From NCBI GenBank assembly GCA_903825305.1, contig CAIKAC010000007.1, positions 51,766-115,765 on the forward strand: 64,000 nt of DNA. Reading direction: 5' to 3'. Under the pieces are notes generated by a model. It was not told the origin of the DNA. It did no database searches and saw nothing but the letters and a program-made list of their open reading frames with translations. A program made the translations under genes and the position numbers. Position 1 is the first letter of the stretch. Each line of letters opens with the position of its first letter. This stretch comes from an uncultured Actinomycetes bacterium (GTDB lineage: Bacteria > Actinomycetota > Acidimicrobiia > Acidimicrobiales > RAAP-2). This document shows, one piece after another, positions 17,712 through 26,627 of the stretch.

Positions 17712-18511
17712 TACGCGTCGACCTCCTCGAGCACGATACGCATTGCCTGCACCGTAACCGCAACATCGTGTACTCGTACCATTCTTGCCCCTGCCTCAAA
17801 GGCTGCCGTCGCGGTCGCGATTGATGCCTCAAGGCGATCTTCGGGGCCCTCACTGCCCTGCCCGAGCTCTCCCAAAAACCGCTTCCGACTGCTGCCAACG
17901 AGCAAGCCAGCATCGAAACGCTCTGCGAGGGCCACGAAGTGATCAAGGTGAGCCAGCAAGGTCCAATTGTGGGCAAAAGTCTTGCCAAATCCAATACCTG
18001 GATCAAGCCAGAGTTCTTCTACACCGGCTGCTTTGGCGTTCACCGCTTGGGCTTCAAGCCACGACGACACTTCGGCCACAACATCGTCATAGTGAGGAGC
18101 ATCTTGCATAGTGGCCGGCGTGCCCTGAGAATGCATGGCGATCCAAGCCACACCAAGGTCACCAGCAACTTGCGCCAACGTGCCCGAAACGTCATTGATC
18201 ATGGTTGCCCCTGCCGCAACAGCTTGGCGAGCAACCCCTTCTTTCATCGTGTCAACACTGATCCGTCCCTTGCCCGCGAGGCCTTCAATGACAGGGATGA
18301 CGCGAAGCAGCTCTTCGGCTTCACTCACCGGCGTGGCTCCCGGGCGAGTCGATTCACCACCCACATCAACAATCTCCGCACCTTGGGCGAAAAGATCAAT
18401 GCCGCGCAGGATGGCATCGTCAACGTGCTCGGTTCGTGCTGAAGCAAAGAACGAGTCGGGCGTCACGTTAATGATTCCCATGACCATGGCGTGGTGGGTG
18501 CTGAGCGACAA
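17711..18511 (-). CDS. folP: Dihydropteroate synthase
   Basis: 266 aa TIM barrel joining pABA to the pterin pyrophosphate. Shows MGIINVTPDSF, VGGESTRPGA, and the late KRFLGEL. The frame is open further upstream inside folE, but the TTG at 18511, 2 nt after the folE stop, gives a normal length; ATG codons at 18487 and 18481 are alternatives. No Shine-Dalgarno marks any of them, so start certainty is low while identity is high. Confidence 0.9.
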   Translation of the reverse strand: MSLSTHHAMVMGIINVTPDSFFASARTEHVDDAILRGIDLFAQGAEIVDVGGESTRPGATPVSEAEELLRVIPVIEGLAGKGRISVDTMKEGVARQAVAAGATMINDVSGTLAQVAGDLGVAWIAMHSQGTPATMQDAPHYDDVVAEVSSWLEAQAVNAKAAGVEELWLDPGIGFGKTFAHNWTLLAHLDHFVALAERFDAGLLVGSSRKRFLGELGQGSEGPEDRLEASIATATAAFEAGARMVRVHDVAVTVQAMRIVLEEVDA

Positions 18512-18513
18512 GA

Positions 18514-19083
18514 TTATCGACCGTGAATGAACTGCAAGGCTTCGGTACGCGTCGCGAAGTCGTCTTTGAATATGCCTCGAACGGCGGAGGTGACGGTGAG
18601 CGCACCCGGCTTCTTCACGCCTCGCATCGTCATGCACAGGTGTTCCGCTTCGAGCACCACTAACGCTCCGCGAGGTTCGAGCACCCGTTGAATGTCGTCG
18701 GCAATTTGTGAGGTCATCCGCTCTTGAACTTGCAGTCGTCGGGCATAGCCATCGACGACGCGTGCCAACTTCGACAGGCCCGTGATACGGCCATCACGGC
18801 CTGGAATGTAGGCAACGTGGGCTTTACCCATGAAGGGGACCAGGTGGTGTTCACACAGTGATGAGAAGGGGATATCGCGGACCAACACCATTTCGCCATG
18901 GGCTTCGTCAAAGGTGACCTCAAGGTGTTCCGAGGGATCTTCGTGCATGCCGGCGAACAGCTCGTCGTACATCGCCGCCACGCGGCGCGGCGTGTCAAGC
19001 AGGCCGTTTCGAGTCGGGTCTTCGCCAATTGCGTCGAGAAGTTCTCGAACCGCTGCTTGGGCACGTTCAATATCTACTGCCAT
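18514..19083 (-). CDS. folE: GTP cyclohydrolase I (zinc type)
   Basis: 189 aa. First step of folate synthesis, GTP to dihydroneopterin triphosphate. Zinc ligands are visible in [10 protein letters not shown] and AEHLCM, so this is the Zn-dependent FolE-IA form. The ATG at 19083 follows AGGAG and gives MAVDIERAQ; the longer open frame upstream to 19278 is rejected because it has no homologous look. 31 nt separate it from hpt. Confidence 0.95.
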   Translation of the reverse strand: MAVDIERAQAAVRELLDAIGEDPTRNGLLDTPRRVAAMYDELFAGMHEDPSEHLEVTFDEAHGEMVLVRDIPFSSLCEHHLVPFMGKAHVAYIPGRDGRITGLSKLARVVDGYARRLQVQERMTSQIADDIQRVLEPRGALVVLEAEHLCMTMRGVKKPGALTVTSAVRGIFKDDFATRTEALQFIHGR

Positions 19084-19114
19084 GGTGATGCTCCTGATAG
19101 GTGGCGTGAATTCA

Positions 19115-19681
19115 CTAATGCGAACCTTCGCCGACGTAGGTGTAAATCCCACCAAGGTTGCGGTAACGCTCGGCGACGTCAAGGCCGTAGCCGACCACAA
19201 ATGATGGGGGTATGGAAAAACCGACATAGGCAAAGTCATTTGCCACGCGCTGTTCGCCTTCTTTGAGTAACAGAGCACAAATTTCTAACGACGCGGGCCC
19301 ACGAGCGCCTAAGTATTTGCGCAGGTAATTCAAGGTAAGGCCAGAGTCAATGATGTCTTCGACCACGATGACGTGACGGTCTTTCAGATCAGCATCAAGG
19401 TCTTTGACGATGCGCACAATTCCCGAGGTGGTGGTCGCTGAACCATAGGACGACACCGCCATGAAATCGACTTCCACCGGGAGTTCAATGTGGCGAGCCA
19501 AATCACTCATGAACATCATCGCGCCCTTTAGAACGCCAACAAGGAGTGGGGGTCGACCCTGATAATCCTGGGTGATTCGAGCACCCAACTCGGCGACTTT
19601 TGCTTGCAGGGTGGCCGGTGAAATGACCACCTCACTGAGCTCATGAGCGGCCCAAGCAGGTACGTGATCGTCAGTTGGCAT
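19115..19681 (-). CDS. hpt: Hypoxanthine phosphoribosyltransferase
   Basis: 188 aa purine-salvage enzyme. The PRPP-binding loop [13 protein letters not shown] and the PPi-loop region [11 protein letters not shown] are present. The ATG at 19681 overlaps the end of tilS by 11 nt; a start at 19702 (195 aa) is also open, neither with a clear Shine-Dalgarno. The tilS-hpt pair is widely conserved in bacteria. Confidence 0.92.
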   Translation of the reverse strand: MPTDDHVPAWAAHELSEVVISPATLQAKVAELGARITQDYQGRPPLLVGVLKGAMMFMSDLARHIELPVEVDFMAVSSYGSATTTSGIVRIVKDLDADLKDRHVIVVEDIIDSGLTLNYLRKYLGARGPASLEICALLLKEGEQRVANDFAYVGFSIPPSFVVGYGLDVAERYRNLGGIYTYVGEGSH

Positions 19682-20615
19682 CGTCGGAAGCGTAGTGGCC
19701 ATCGATGGCTTGTATCGAAAGAATGCCCTTACTCCGGCGAATTTCTAGGTTTCCCTCGATTTGGGCCGCCACCACCACACCCATCACCACCGCCTCAATT
19801 CGCTCAATTTCAGCCTCAGAGGGGGCCAAAATACTGGCCTGGTGCTCGCGGATCAGCCTCCGAAGCGCGCGTCGGCGCAAGGCTTCGGGTACGGCCTTGA
19901 GCTGGGCAACCGAATAGGGATTCTCAATAAGGGCAAGGGAGAGCTCTTCAAGAGCATCGTCATCGCTTCGGGCATGGCGCGCCACTCTGGCTAAGACCGG
20001 AACGGGGTCACGGTCGCCCACCCGCTCCATCACCGGCAACAAGGATTTGCGCACGGCATTTCGGCGAAGCGATTCATCATCGTTGGTCTCGTCGTAGGCC
20101 ACCGCCACCTCATAGGCCTGACACAGACCTTCGAGTTCGTATTTTCTCAATCCCAGCAGGGGCTTGCTTGGCCCTGGTCTCATGGCTCCAAGACCTCGGT
20201 TGCCTGAACCTCGAAGCAGGTTCAACAACACGGTCTCGGCCTGATCATCCATGTGATGCCCTGTGATGATGCCGTCGGGCAACGCGCCAAAGCGCGCCTC
20301 TCGAGCGCGAGCTTCGAGGTTGGGCCCCGGCACGATGTCAACTTCGTATATTTTCACCACACAGCCAAGTTCAGCGCCAAAGGTCTCAACGGCTTGCGCC
20401 TCTGCGGTGCTTGAAGGTCGAAGACCATGGTCCACGTGGTGCAAGATCACCGGCTTTCCCGTGGCCACCGCCAGAATCGCGAGAGCAGTGGAGTCGACAC
20501 CTCCTGAACACGCAATGTCGTAGGAGGTGGCTTCGGGATCGAAGGTGCAGCGGCTCAACAGCGCTGTCGTGAGCACCCTGGCTGAATGCCCGGCCCGCTC
20601 AATCAAATGAGGCAT
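19671..20615 (-). CDS. tilS: tRNA(Ile)-lysidine synthase
   Basis: 314 aa N-type ATP pyrophosphatase that converts C34 of tRNA-Ile(CAU) to lysidine. The PP-loop is SGGVDSTALAIL, followed by HHVDHGLRPSS and TGHHMDDQAETVLLNLLRGSG. It is the short form, without the longer C-terminal domains of E. coli TilS, as usual in actinobacteria. Starts immediately after the rsrA stop. Confidence 0.93.
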   Translation of the reverse strand: MPHLIERAGHSARVLTTALLSRCTFDPEATSYDIACSGGVDSTALAILAVATGKPVILHHVDHGLRPSSTAEAQAVETFGAELGCVVKIYEVDIVPGPNLEARAREARFGALPDGIITGHHMDDQAETVLLNLLRGSGNRGLGAMRPGPSKPLLGLRKYELEGLCQAYEVAVAYDETNDDESLRRNAVRKSLLPVMERVGDRDPVPVLARVARHARSDDDALEELSLALIENPYSVAQLKAVPEALRRRALRRLIREHQASILAPSEAEIERIEAVVMGVVVAAQIEGNLEIRRSKGILSIQAIDGHYASDDAN

Positions 20616-20894
20616 TTACGATCCGAGATTCCGCTCTTTGTTAATCGCCTCTGCGATCTTGGTAACCAGCGATTCGGGAACACGCTCGTGGCAGCGGTCA
20701 GCAATGACTGCGCGCAATTCGCGTTCAAAACTCGCCGCTGCGCCACAGGGTTCACACGCAGCAAGGTGTTGCTCGATCAAGGCGCGCTTCGCGTCGGTCA
20801 AGTCGCCGTCAAGGTATTGCAAGAGCGCATCGACCGCTTCACCACAGTCCATGCCAAAGAGCCCACTTGGTCGGTAGATCTCGTGCTCACTCAT
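20616..20894 (-). CDS. rsrA: Zinc-binding anti-sigma factor, RsrA type
   Basis: 92 aa ZAS-family protein. The motif H43-x3-C47-x2-C50 with upstream C17 matches the zinc site of RsrA, whose cysteines form a disulfide under thiol oxidation and release SigR. It overlaps sigR (ATGA), so stoichiometric synthesis is likely. Position after the zinc-uptake genes is notable because zinc stabilises the reduced form. Confidence 0.85.
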   Translation of the reverse strand: MSEHEIYRPSGLFGMDCGEAVDALLQYLDGDLTDAKRALIEQHLAACEPCGAAASFERELRAVIADRCHERVPESLVTKIAEAINKERNLGS

Positions 20895-21466
20895 GGGGTC
20901 AACTCCTCTGCCCGCGCATTCGTCGTTGCGGTGACATAGGGAGACAACGCCTTTTCGAGGCTTTTTCTTCCCCGATGCAAACGACTCATGACCGTACCAA
21001 CGGGAACTCCCGTAATTTCAGCAATTTCCGCGTAGCTAAATCCCTCGACATCGGCGAGCAGCACGGTGATTCGAAAGGTGTCAGGAATTGACTCGAGAGC
21101 CGCTTTGACCCGCGCATCGGTAATGAGCGCGAGCACCTCTTCTTCAGCGCTTCGTGACGGCACTTGGCCGACGGGAGCAATGGTTCGATACAAATGCAGT
21201 GTCTCAATGTCATCCATGCCTTCAACCAAGGGTTGGCGTTGGCGAGCGCGATACACATTGATATAGGTGTTGGTCAGGATGCGAAACAACCAGGCCCGGA
21301 GGTTGCTGCCTTCATCGAAGCGTTCAAAGGCTCGATATGCCTTCAGATAGGTCTCTTGGAGCAAGTCCTCGGCATCAGAAGGATTGCGAGTCATCCGAAG
21401 CGCCGCTGCATACAGCGCGTCCATGTATGGCCGACTGAGTACTTCAAATTGTGCTTGGTCGGCCAT
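20891..21466 (-). CDS. sigR: ECF sigma factor, SigR/SigH type
   Basis: 191 aa. Region 2 ([36 protein letters not shown]) and region 4 ([29 protein letters not shown]) are clear and match the redox-stress SigR/SigH group paired with RsrA. The ATG at 21466 follows GGGGTG and lies 9 nt after the znuB stop; a GTG codon directly before it could also serve. It would direct thiol-stress genes; I found no SigR-type GGAAT...GTT promoter directly upstream. Confidence 0.87.
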   Translation of the reverse strand: MADQAQFEVLSRPYMDALYAAALRMTRNPSDAEDLLQETYLKAYRAFERFDEGSNLRAWLFRILTNTYINVYRARQRQPLVEGMDDIETLHLYRTIAPVGQVPSRSAEEEVLALITDARVKAALESIPDTFRITVLLADVEGFSYAEIAEITGVPVGTVMSRLHRGRKSLEKALSPYVTATTNARAEELTP

Positions 21467-21475
21467 CACCCCAAC

Positions 21476-22348
21476 TTAGGCGTGATCGTGGTGATCTGCC
21501 GAGGCAGCGACGAGGTGACCCAAGCGCTCCCGGCGGCGTCGGGTGATGCTCGGACCACAGAGGCGAGCAATGAAATACGAAGAGAAACTGATGGCCGAGA
21601 TGAACACCGTGGGTGGCACGGTCGAAAACACCAAAGCCAAGAGCAACCCACCTTCGGTTGCAATCACAGCGATGGCAATGCTCAGCAAGGTCGTCACGGC
21701 TGGCCCTCGCGCAACTCGTTGAGCGGCCGCAGCGGGGGTAATGGCGAGCGAGAGCACGAGCAGCGTCCCAACGATTTGAGCGGCTTCGGTCACGCTCAGG
21801 GCGAGGACAACCAAAAACACCACCCCAAGGAGCTTGAGGCGAACACCACGAGCTTCTGCGAGTTCCGGGTCAACCGAGGCAAAGAGTAAGGGGCGATAGA
21901 TCGTGATCATCACGACCATGACGCCGAGAGCCAAGCCTCCAAGAATCAGGATCTGCATGGTAGAGACGCCGAAAATATTTCCAAACAAGATGTTGGTGGC
22001 CGCTGACGCAAAGCCTTGGTAGCGACTCAACAAAAACACACCTAATCCGAGGCCCGCAGCAAGGATCACACCGATGGCCGAATCACGCTCACGAGAGCGT
22101 TCGCCCAACAAGCCAATAATTCCTGCGACCACCACGGATCCAATAAGGGCGCCAGCGACAGGGTCACCAGCAATGATCAGTCCGGCCGAGGCCCCAGTGA
22201 AAGACAGTTCGGCAGCGCCATGCACCGCAAAGGCCATTTGTCGGGCAATGACAAAGGGGCCAATGGTCCCGCAAATCAAGGCAATAAGGAGGCCGGCCGC
22301 AAGTGCGTGATCTGCGAAGGGCAGGGTTAGATAACTCCCTAAATCCAT
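21476..22348 (-). CDS. znuB: Zinc/manganese ABC transporter permease
   Basis: 290 aa, about eight membrane segments of the ABC-3 family (ZnuB/TroC/MntB). Shows LAAGLGLGVFLLSRY and a C-terminal polar tail with HHDH. The start overlaps the znuC stop by 10 nt. Substrate is inferred to be zinc because a Zur-like regulator is divergent from the operon. Confidence 0.88.
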   Translation of the reverse strand: MDLGSYLTLPFADHALAAGLLIALICGTIGPFVIARQMAFAVHGAAELSFTGASAGLIIAGDPVAGALIGSVVVAGIIGLLGERSRERDSAIGVILAAGLGLGVFLLSRYQGFASAATNILFGNIFGVSTMQILILGGLALGVMVVMITIYRPLLFASVDPELAEARGVRLKLLGVVFLVVLALSVTEAAQIVGTLLVLSLAITPAAAAQRVARGPAVTTLLSIAIAVIATEGGLLLALVFSTVPPTVFISAISFSSYFIARLCGPSITRRRRERLGHLVAASADHHDHA

Positions 22349-23166
22349 GGTGAGGGCACCTCCCCATGGTCATGGTGATGGTGACCATCGAGTTCTGAGT
22401 GGGACTCTTCGTCACCGGCAAGGACAATGACGCGCTCTCCAACGCGAACGACTTCCACGGGACTGTCATACAAATCACTCAGCGTCTCTCGCGTTAAGAC
22501 TTCACGGGGCGTACCTATGACTGAGCGACCTTCCACGAAGTAGAGAATTCGATCGACATAGGGGAGCACCGGATTAATTTCGTGCGTCACAAAGAGCACG
22601 GTGGCGTTATGAGTTCGTCGATACTGATCAATGACGCGGGTCACTTCGCTTTGGCGGCCAGGGTCAAGGGCGAGGAGCGGCTCGTCACAGAGCAAAACGC
22701 TTGGTTCGCCGAGGATGGCTTGAGCGATACGCAAGCGCTGTTGCTCGCCACCAGACAACATGCCCACGGGTGCCTCTGCATACTCGAGTGCGCCCACTTG
22801 ATCCAAGGCACGATCCACTAACGCCCGCTCTGATGCCGACGCGCGCAGCAAGCCAAGCTTGTGGCCGTTGAGCCCCAAGGTCACCAGGTCGCGTCCTCGA
22901 ATCGGGAGATCTCGATCGAAGCCTCGGTGCTGGGGGATGTAGCCCACCACACGATTGCGTGGCTTGGGGCTCGTGCCGTCGACAAGTACCGAACCCGCCA
23001 TGGGCTTAAGCAAGCCCAGTAACACCTTGAGCAAGGTTGTCTTGCCCGAACCGTTGGGTCCCAACACCGCGATGAACTCTCCCGGCTGCGTCGCGAGGTC
23101 GAGGTCTTGTAGTACCGGACGCTCGCCGTATCCAGCGTTGAGGCCAAGGATTTCAATCGAACTCAT
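22339..23166 (-). CDS. znuC: Zinc ABC transporter ATP-binding protein with His-rich tail
   Basis: 275 aa. Walker A GPNGSGKTT, signature LSGGEQQRLRIAQA, Walker B VLLCDEPLLALD and the H-loop THE are intact. The last 25 residues carry GHHHHDHGE, a histidine-rich tail absent from most ZnuC proteins that may bind zinc and gate the ATPase. Overlaps znuA by ATGA and znuB by 10 nt. Confidence 0.9.
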   Translation of the reverse strand: MSSIEILGLNAGYGERPVLQDLDLATQPGEFIAVLGPNGSGKTTLLKVLLGLLKPMAGSVLVDGTSPKPRNRVVGYIPQHRGFDRDLPIRGRDLVTLGLNGHKLGLLRASASERALVDRALDQVGALEYAEAPVGMLSGGEQQRLRIAQAILGEPSVLLCDEPLLALDPGRQSEVTRVIDQYRRTHNATVLFVTHEINPVLPYVDRILYFVEGRSVIGTPREVLTRETLSDLYDSPVEVVRVGERVIVLAGDEESHSELDGHHHHDHGEVPSPWI

Positions 23167-24059
23167 GACGCAATCCCCAGAGCAGTTTCAAGGTCGGTGA
23201 TTTGGCGCTGTTGCCAGGCGATGAAACTTGCCCCTTGGGGTTCGATGACTTCGGATACGCCAACAACGGGAACCCGGTGCTTGTCCGCAGTCAAGCGCAG
23301 TTGTGAGGTCACGGCGTCAACGGTCTGCACGTTATAGATCAATGCTTTGACGCCATGAGAAGTGACCAGGTTCACCATCGTGGTCTGATCCCCAAATGAT
23401 GGTGCGGTGCCGTTCTCAACAGCAAGTGCAAAGCCCAACGGAGACACAACGCTGAGTCCTGCTTCTTGCAAGAGGTATCCGGCAACGCGCTCGGTCTCCG
23501 CCACTCGTGCACCGTGATCAACCAGCTTGATGTGATTGAGTTCTTGAACCAAAACAGCTTCCTTGGCATCAAAGCGATGAAGGTTGGACTCAAAATAAGA
23601 CGCCGCCGATGGTGCTCGCTTCGCCATGGCGCCTTCAATGGCCGCAGCAACGCGGGGAACCCGATCGAGCCAATACCAAAGGTGAGGATTAGCGAGCGAT
23701 CCATGAACGCTCACCACATCAGCTACGTTCACCACGCTTCTCGGTCCCGTGGATCCTGTTGAGAGCAACTGTCCTACGTAGGGGTCGTAACCCAAGCCGT
23801 TTTCAATGACGACGGACGCTTCATTCACTAAGGCCGCATCCGTGGCACGGGCGCTAAAGGAGTGGGGGTCAGTATTGGGATCAGCCACCAAGGAAACCAC
23901 GGACACCTTCGAACCACCAATCGCGGCAGCAATTGCCCCCCAGGGGCTTTCGCCGGCAACGATCCGGAGGCGACCGTCAGTTGACGAGGAATGGCCACAT
24001 GACGTCACCAACACAGCAACAACGACAGGCAGACAAAGAAGACGCAACGAGTGGGCCAT
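23163..24059 (-). CDS. znuA: Zinc ABC transporter substrate-binding lipoprotein
   Basis: 298 aa cluster A-I metal-binding protein. The signal peptide ends in a lipobox LVTSC (Cys about residue 21), so it is a membrane-anchored lipoprotein. Metal-site histidines are likely in DPNTDPHSFS, NPHLWYWLD and the later VDHGA region. It lacks the long His-rich loop of many ZnuA proteins. AGGAGG precedes the ATG; Zur-like boxes lie directly upstream. Confidence 0.88.
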   Translation of the reverse strand: MAHSLRLLCLPVVVAVLVTSCGHSSSTDGRLRIVAGESPWGAIAAAIGGSKVSVVSLVADPNTDPHSFSARATDAALVNEASVVIENGLGYDPYVGQLLSTGSTGPRSVVNVADVVSVHGSLANPHLWYWLDRVPRVAAAIEGAMAKRAPSAASYFESNLHRFDAKEAVLVQELNHIKLVDHGARVAETERVAGYLLQEAGLSVVSPLGFALAVENGTAPSFGDQTTMVNLVTSHGVKALIYNVQTVDAVTSQLRLTADKHRVPVVGVSEVIEPQGASFIAWQQRQITDLETALGIAS

Positions 24060-24092
24060 TGCTGTTCCTCCTTATCTAGAATGATTCCGGAT

Positions 24093-24107
24093 AAAGAACG
24101 TTAACAG
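24093..24107. promoter_or_regulatory. Candidate Zur operator, site 1
   Basis: AAAGAACGTTAACAG centres on the palindrome AACGTT and resembles the actinobacterial Zur pattern TGAAAACGnTTTTCA. It lies in the 73-nt gap between divergent znuA and zur. Confidence 0.5.
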
Positions 24108-24111
24108 ATAA

Positions 24112-24126
24112 TGAGAACGGTTACAA
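24112..24126. promoter_or_regulatory. Candidate Zur operator, site 2
   Basis: TGAGAACGGTTACAA matches the actinobacterial Zur pattern better than site 1 and repeats its core (AGAACGTTAAC / AGAACGGTTAC) at a 19-nt interval. Two sites about two helical turns apart would serve both divergent promoters. Confidence 0.55.
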
Positions 24127-24132
24127 TTTGGT

Positions 24133-24537
24133 ATGAGCACTGACGCTTCACCGAAAACTAGAACCACCAAGCAGGGCGTCTTGGTGCTTGAAGCCCTTGA
24201 GGCCAGCGACGGTTTTCTTTCCGCCCAGCAACTTCACGCAACCTTGCGTGAACAAGGACAGCGCGTCGGCTTGGCCACGGTGTACAACCGCCTGCGCATC
24301 CTCGCTGACACCCATCAAGTTGACGTCCTGCGCACCGAATCAGGCGAAGCGCTCTATCGCCGATGCGGAGCCCAAGGCCATCACCACCACCTGCGCTGTC
24401 GACGATGTGGGAGCGTGCAAGAAGTGGAGTCAGCTGAGGTCGAAGCGTGGGCGCACAGTCTGGCGAAGAAAGCTGGCTTTAGCGACATTTCCCACACCAT
24501 TGAAATCACCGGATTGTGCGAGAAATGCCATGGATGA
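24133..24537 (+). CDS. zur: Fur-family regulator, probable Zur
   Basis: 134 aa. N-terminal winged helix (VGLATVYNRLRIL) and C-terminal dimerisation domain with GHHHHLRCRRC and CEKC, the two CxxC pairs binding structural zinc. The H-rich segment is the regulatory metal site. Divergent from znuA across two Zur-like boxes, which supports zinc over iron sensing. Probably represses znuACB and its own operon with pgeF, murL and murD2. Confidence 0.87.
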   Translation: MSTDASPKTRTTKQGVLVLEALEASDGFLSAQQLHATLREQGQRVGLATVYNRLRILADTHQVDVLRTESGEALYRRCGAQGHHHHLRCRRCGSVQEVESAEVEAWAHSLAKKAGFSDISHTIEITGLCEKCHG

Positions 24538-25327
24538 ACTCCATGAATTCGCTGGTGTGTGTTGGCTGGAACTCTCCGGTCTCCCCCACGGCATTCGAGC
24601 AGTGGTTACGACTCGCCTAGGTGGCACCTCGACCGGAGACTACGCCTCGCTCAATCTTGGTCTCCACGTTGGCGATGACGACGACCGCGTGATTGAAAAT
24701 CGGCGGCGCATCTTTAGCGCCTTAGATCTCGATCCCCATCGCGCAGTATTCATGAACCAAGTTCATGGGACTCGAATTGCAACTGTGACCTCAGATGACC
24801 ATGGACGGGGTCTCTTGGCCCAGGACCACGCGCTCGTGGCTACTGATGCCATGGTCACCCAAGAGCTCACTACACCGCTCGTGGCCATGAGTGCTGACTG
24901 TTCGCCACTCCTCCTCGTTTCACGTGACGGCAGCTCACTCGGAGTCGCCCACGCTGGATGGCGCGGTACTGCAGCCTCCATGGCGGATCACCTAGTTGAG
25001 GCGTTTTGTTCTTGGGGTCATGAACCCGATGACCTCCAAGCGGTTGTCGGTCCAACCATCAGCTTGGAAGGTTACGAGGTCGGCAGCGAAGTAGTGGATG
25101 CTTTGGCAGCCGCTACTCCAGGTGATGATTCGCAATGGTTGCATCGGGGGGAGCGCTTTCACGTCGACGTGGCGCGCGCCAACCAAGCACAGTTTCTTGC
25201 CGCTGGACTGCGGGAAGAGAACGTTCGCATCACGCAAGACCGCAGTGACGATGAACTGTTCTTCTCCGATCGCAGAGTTCGGCCCTGTGGTCGCATGGCA
25301 CTCATCGCATGGCGAAGTGAGGCCTAA
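24530..25327 (+). CDS. pgeF: Laccase-domain protein, PgeF/YfiH type
   Basis: 265 aa. Cu/Zn-type laccase-domain (DUF152) protein with FMNQVHGTRI, MSADCSPLLL, and VAHAGWRGTAA, the His and Cys ligands of the family. Homologues act on purine nucleosides; E. coli YfiH (PgeF) limits wrong amino acids at position 1 of the peptidoglycan stem. The next two genes make peptidoglycan precursor, which favours the editing role. The ATG at 24530 overlaps zur by 8 nt; a long open frame upstream is only zur shadow. Confidence 0.85.
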   Translation: MDELHEFAGVCWLELSGLPHGIRAVVTTRLGGTSTGDYASLNLGLHVGDDDDRVIENRRRIFSALDLDPHRAVFMNQVHGTRIATVTSDDHGRGLLAQDHALVATDAMVTQELTTPLVAMSADCSPLLLVSRDGSSLGVAHAGWRGTAASMADHLVEAFCSWGHEPDDLQAVVGPTISLEGYEVGSEVVDALAAATPGDDSQWLHRGERFHVDVARANQAQFLAAGLREENVRITQDRSDDELFFSDRRVRPCGRMALIAWRSEA

Positions 25328-25331
25328 CATC

Positions 25332-26627
25332 ATGGATCACATGGTTCCTGCCGCCACCTTCACCTATGACAACGTCACGATCGATGCGCAAACGCACACG
25401 ATCTCGTGTCGTTACCTCGTTGATGACGAGGTATTTGTTGAAGTGGCGAGCATTCCCGGTGGTGATTTCACCAAACCCGGCATCGTGGAAGCAGCCTGGT
25501 GGTACTTCTTGCTCGCTGGTGTGTCGTATTACAAGACCAATCCCGCCGCTCGTGTGGTTATCGCAGCTGGAACGAGTAGCAAAGCAGAGCGTGACTTTTT
25601 ACAGACCTTTCTGATCGAGGGACTTGGTGAGTTTGCCTTCCGTAACGGCATTGATGTTACGGGTTTGCGCGTCGAGGGAGAAGATGAAACAGCAAGGCCC
25701 GTGAGAATTACGGCGCCCGAGACTCACGTCTTGATCCCCTTCGGTGGTGGACTTGACTCCATCGTTACGGTGCATGAACTCAGTCCTCGTGCTGATCGTG
25801 CAGCGCTCTTTGTGGCTGAGCGTCCCAATGCTCGTTTTGACGCCATCGAAGCTCCGGCAAAACAAACAGGACTTGACGTGATCCGAGCTACCCGGGCCAT
25901 TGATCCCAAATTGCTCGATGGCGTAGATCGCGGATACCGCAATGGCCACGTACCTGTGACGGGTATCTTGTCCGCGCTCGGCGTTGTGACCGCACTCGCG
26001 CATGATTTCGGGTCACTGGCGATGTCCAATGAACGCTCAGCAAGTTCAGCCACCACGACCGGCCCTTTTGGTCCGGTGAATCACCAGTGGTCCAAGGGTC
26101 TTGCATTCGAACAAGGCTTTTCCAAGGTGCTGAGCGAGCGCATCGATGGCTTCTCGTATTTTTCATGGTTGCGAAATCGATCAGAACTCTCCATCGCTAG
26201 CGTGTTTGCGAGTTTGCCCGCGTACCACTCGCTCTTTCGCAGCTGCAATCGAGCCTTTCACCAAGACCCCACTCGCCGACTCGACACATGGTGTGGTGTC
26301 TGCGACAAGTGTCTCTTTATTGATCTGGCCCTCGCTCCGTATTTATCTACTCAAGAACTCGACCAGATTTTCTCAGGCACAGAGCCGTTGGCCAACCCGG
26401 CATTAGAAGAGCAGCTCAACATTTTGTGTGACACGTCAGAGGGAATTCGGCCCTTTGAGTGCGTGGGCGATGCTGACGAATGCCAAGCGGCATTGCTGCT
26501 TGCCGTTCAGCGACCAGATCGCCAAGACAACCCGATGATGCACCTCGTTGCATCCAAGATCCGACAGGCACCCTTGCCGGCAGCGGATCAACCCACCGCC
26601 ATCCCCGATTGGCTGCTTCGTGGCTAG
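25332..26627 (+). CDS. murL: UDP-MurNAc-L-Ala-L-Glu epimerase
   Basis: 431 aa. The mid-protein PP-loop-like FGGGLDSIVTVHEL, AMSNERSASS and the C-terminal CGVCDKC followed by FIDLAL match MurL, an ATP-dependent enzyme described in Xanthomonas that epimerises the terminal L-Glu of UDP-MurNAc-L-Ala-L-Glu to D-Glu. Direct overlap with a MurD-type ligase is the same arrangement. The ATG at 25332 lies 4 nt after pgeF. The evidence is family recall plus context; no direct alignment could be made. Confidence 0.78.
   Translation: MDHMVPAATFTYDNVTIDAQTHTISCRYLVDDEVFVEVASIPGGDFTKPGIVEAAWWYFLLAGVSYYKTNPAARVVIAAGTSSKAERDFLQTFLIEGLGEFAFRNGIDVTGLRVEGEDETARPVRITAPETHVLIPFGGGLDSIVTVHELSPRADRAALFVAERPNARFDAIEAPAKQTGLDVIRATRAIDPKLLDGVDRGYRNGHVPVTGILSALGVVTALAHDFGSLAMSNERSASSATTTGPFGPVNHQWSKGLAFEQGFSKVLSERIDGFSYFSWLRNRSELSIASVFASLPAYHSLFRSCNRAFHQDPTRRLDTWCGVCDKCLFIDLALAPYLSTQELDQIFSGTEPLANPALEEQLNILCDTSEGIRPFECVGDADECQAALLLAVQRPDRQDNPMMHLVASKIRQAPLPAADQPTAIPDWLLRG

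Noticed and set aside
18514..19278. 254-aa form of FolE
   Set aside because: The extra 65 residues read over the hpt end and lack any family match; the ATG at 19083 has AGGAG.
24188..24529. N-terminal extension of the PgeF-like protein
   Set aside because: This is an out-of-frame reading of zur; homologous residues begin at the ATG at 24530.
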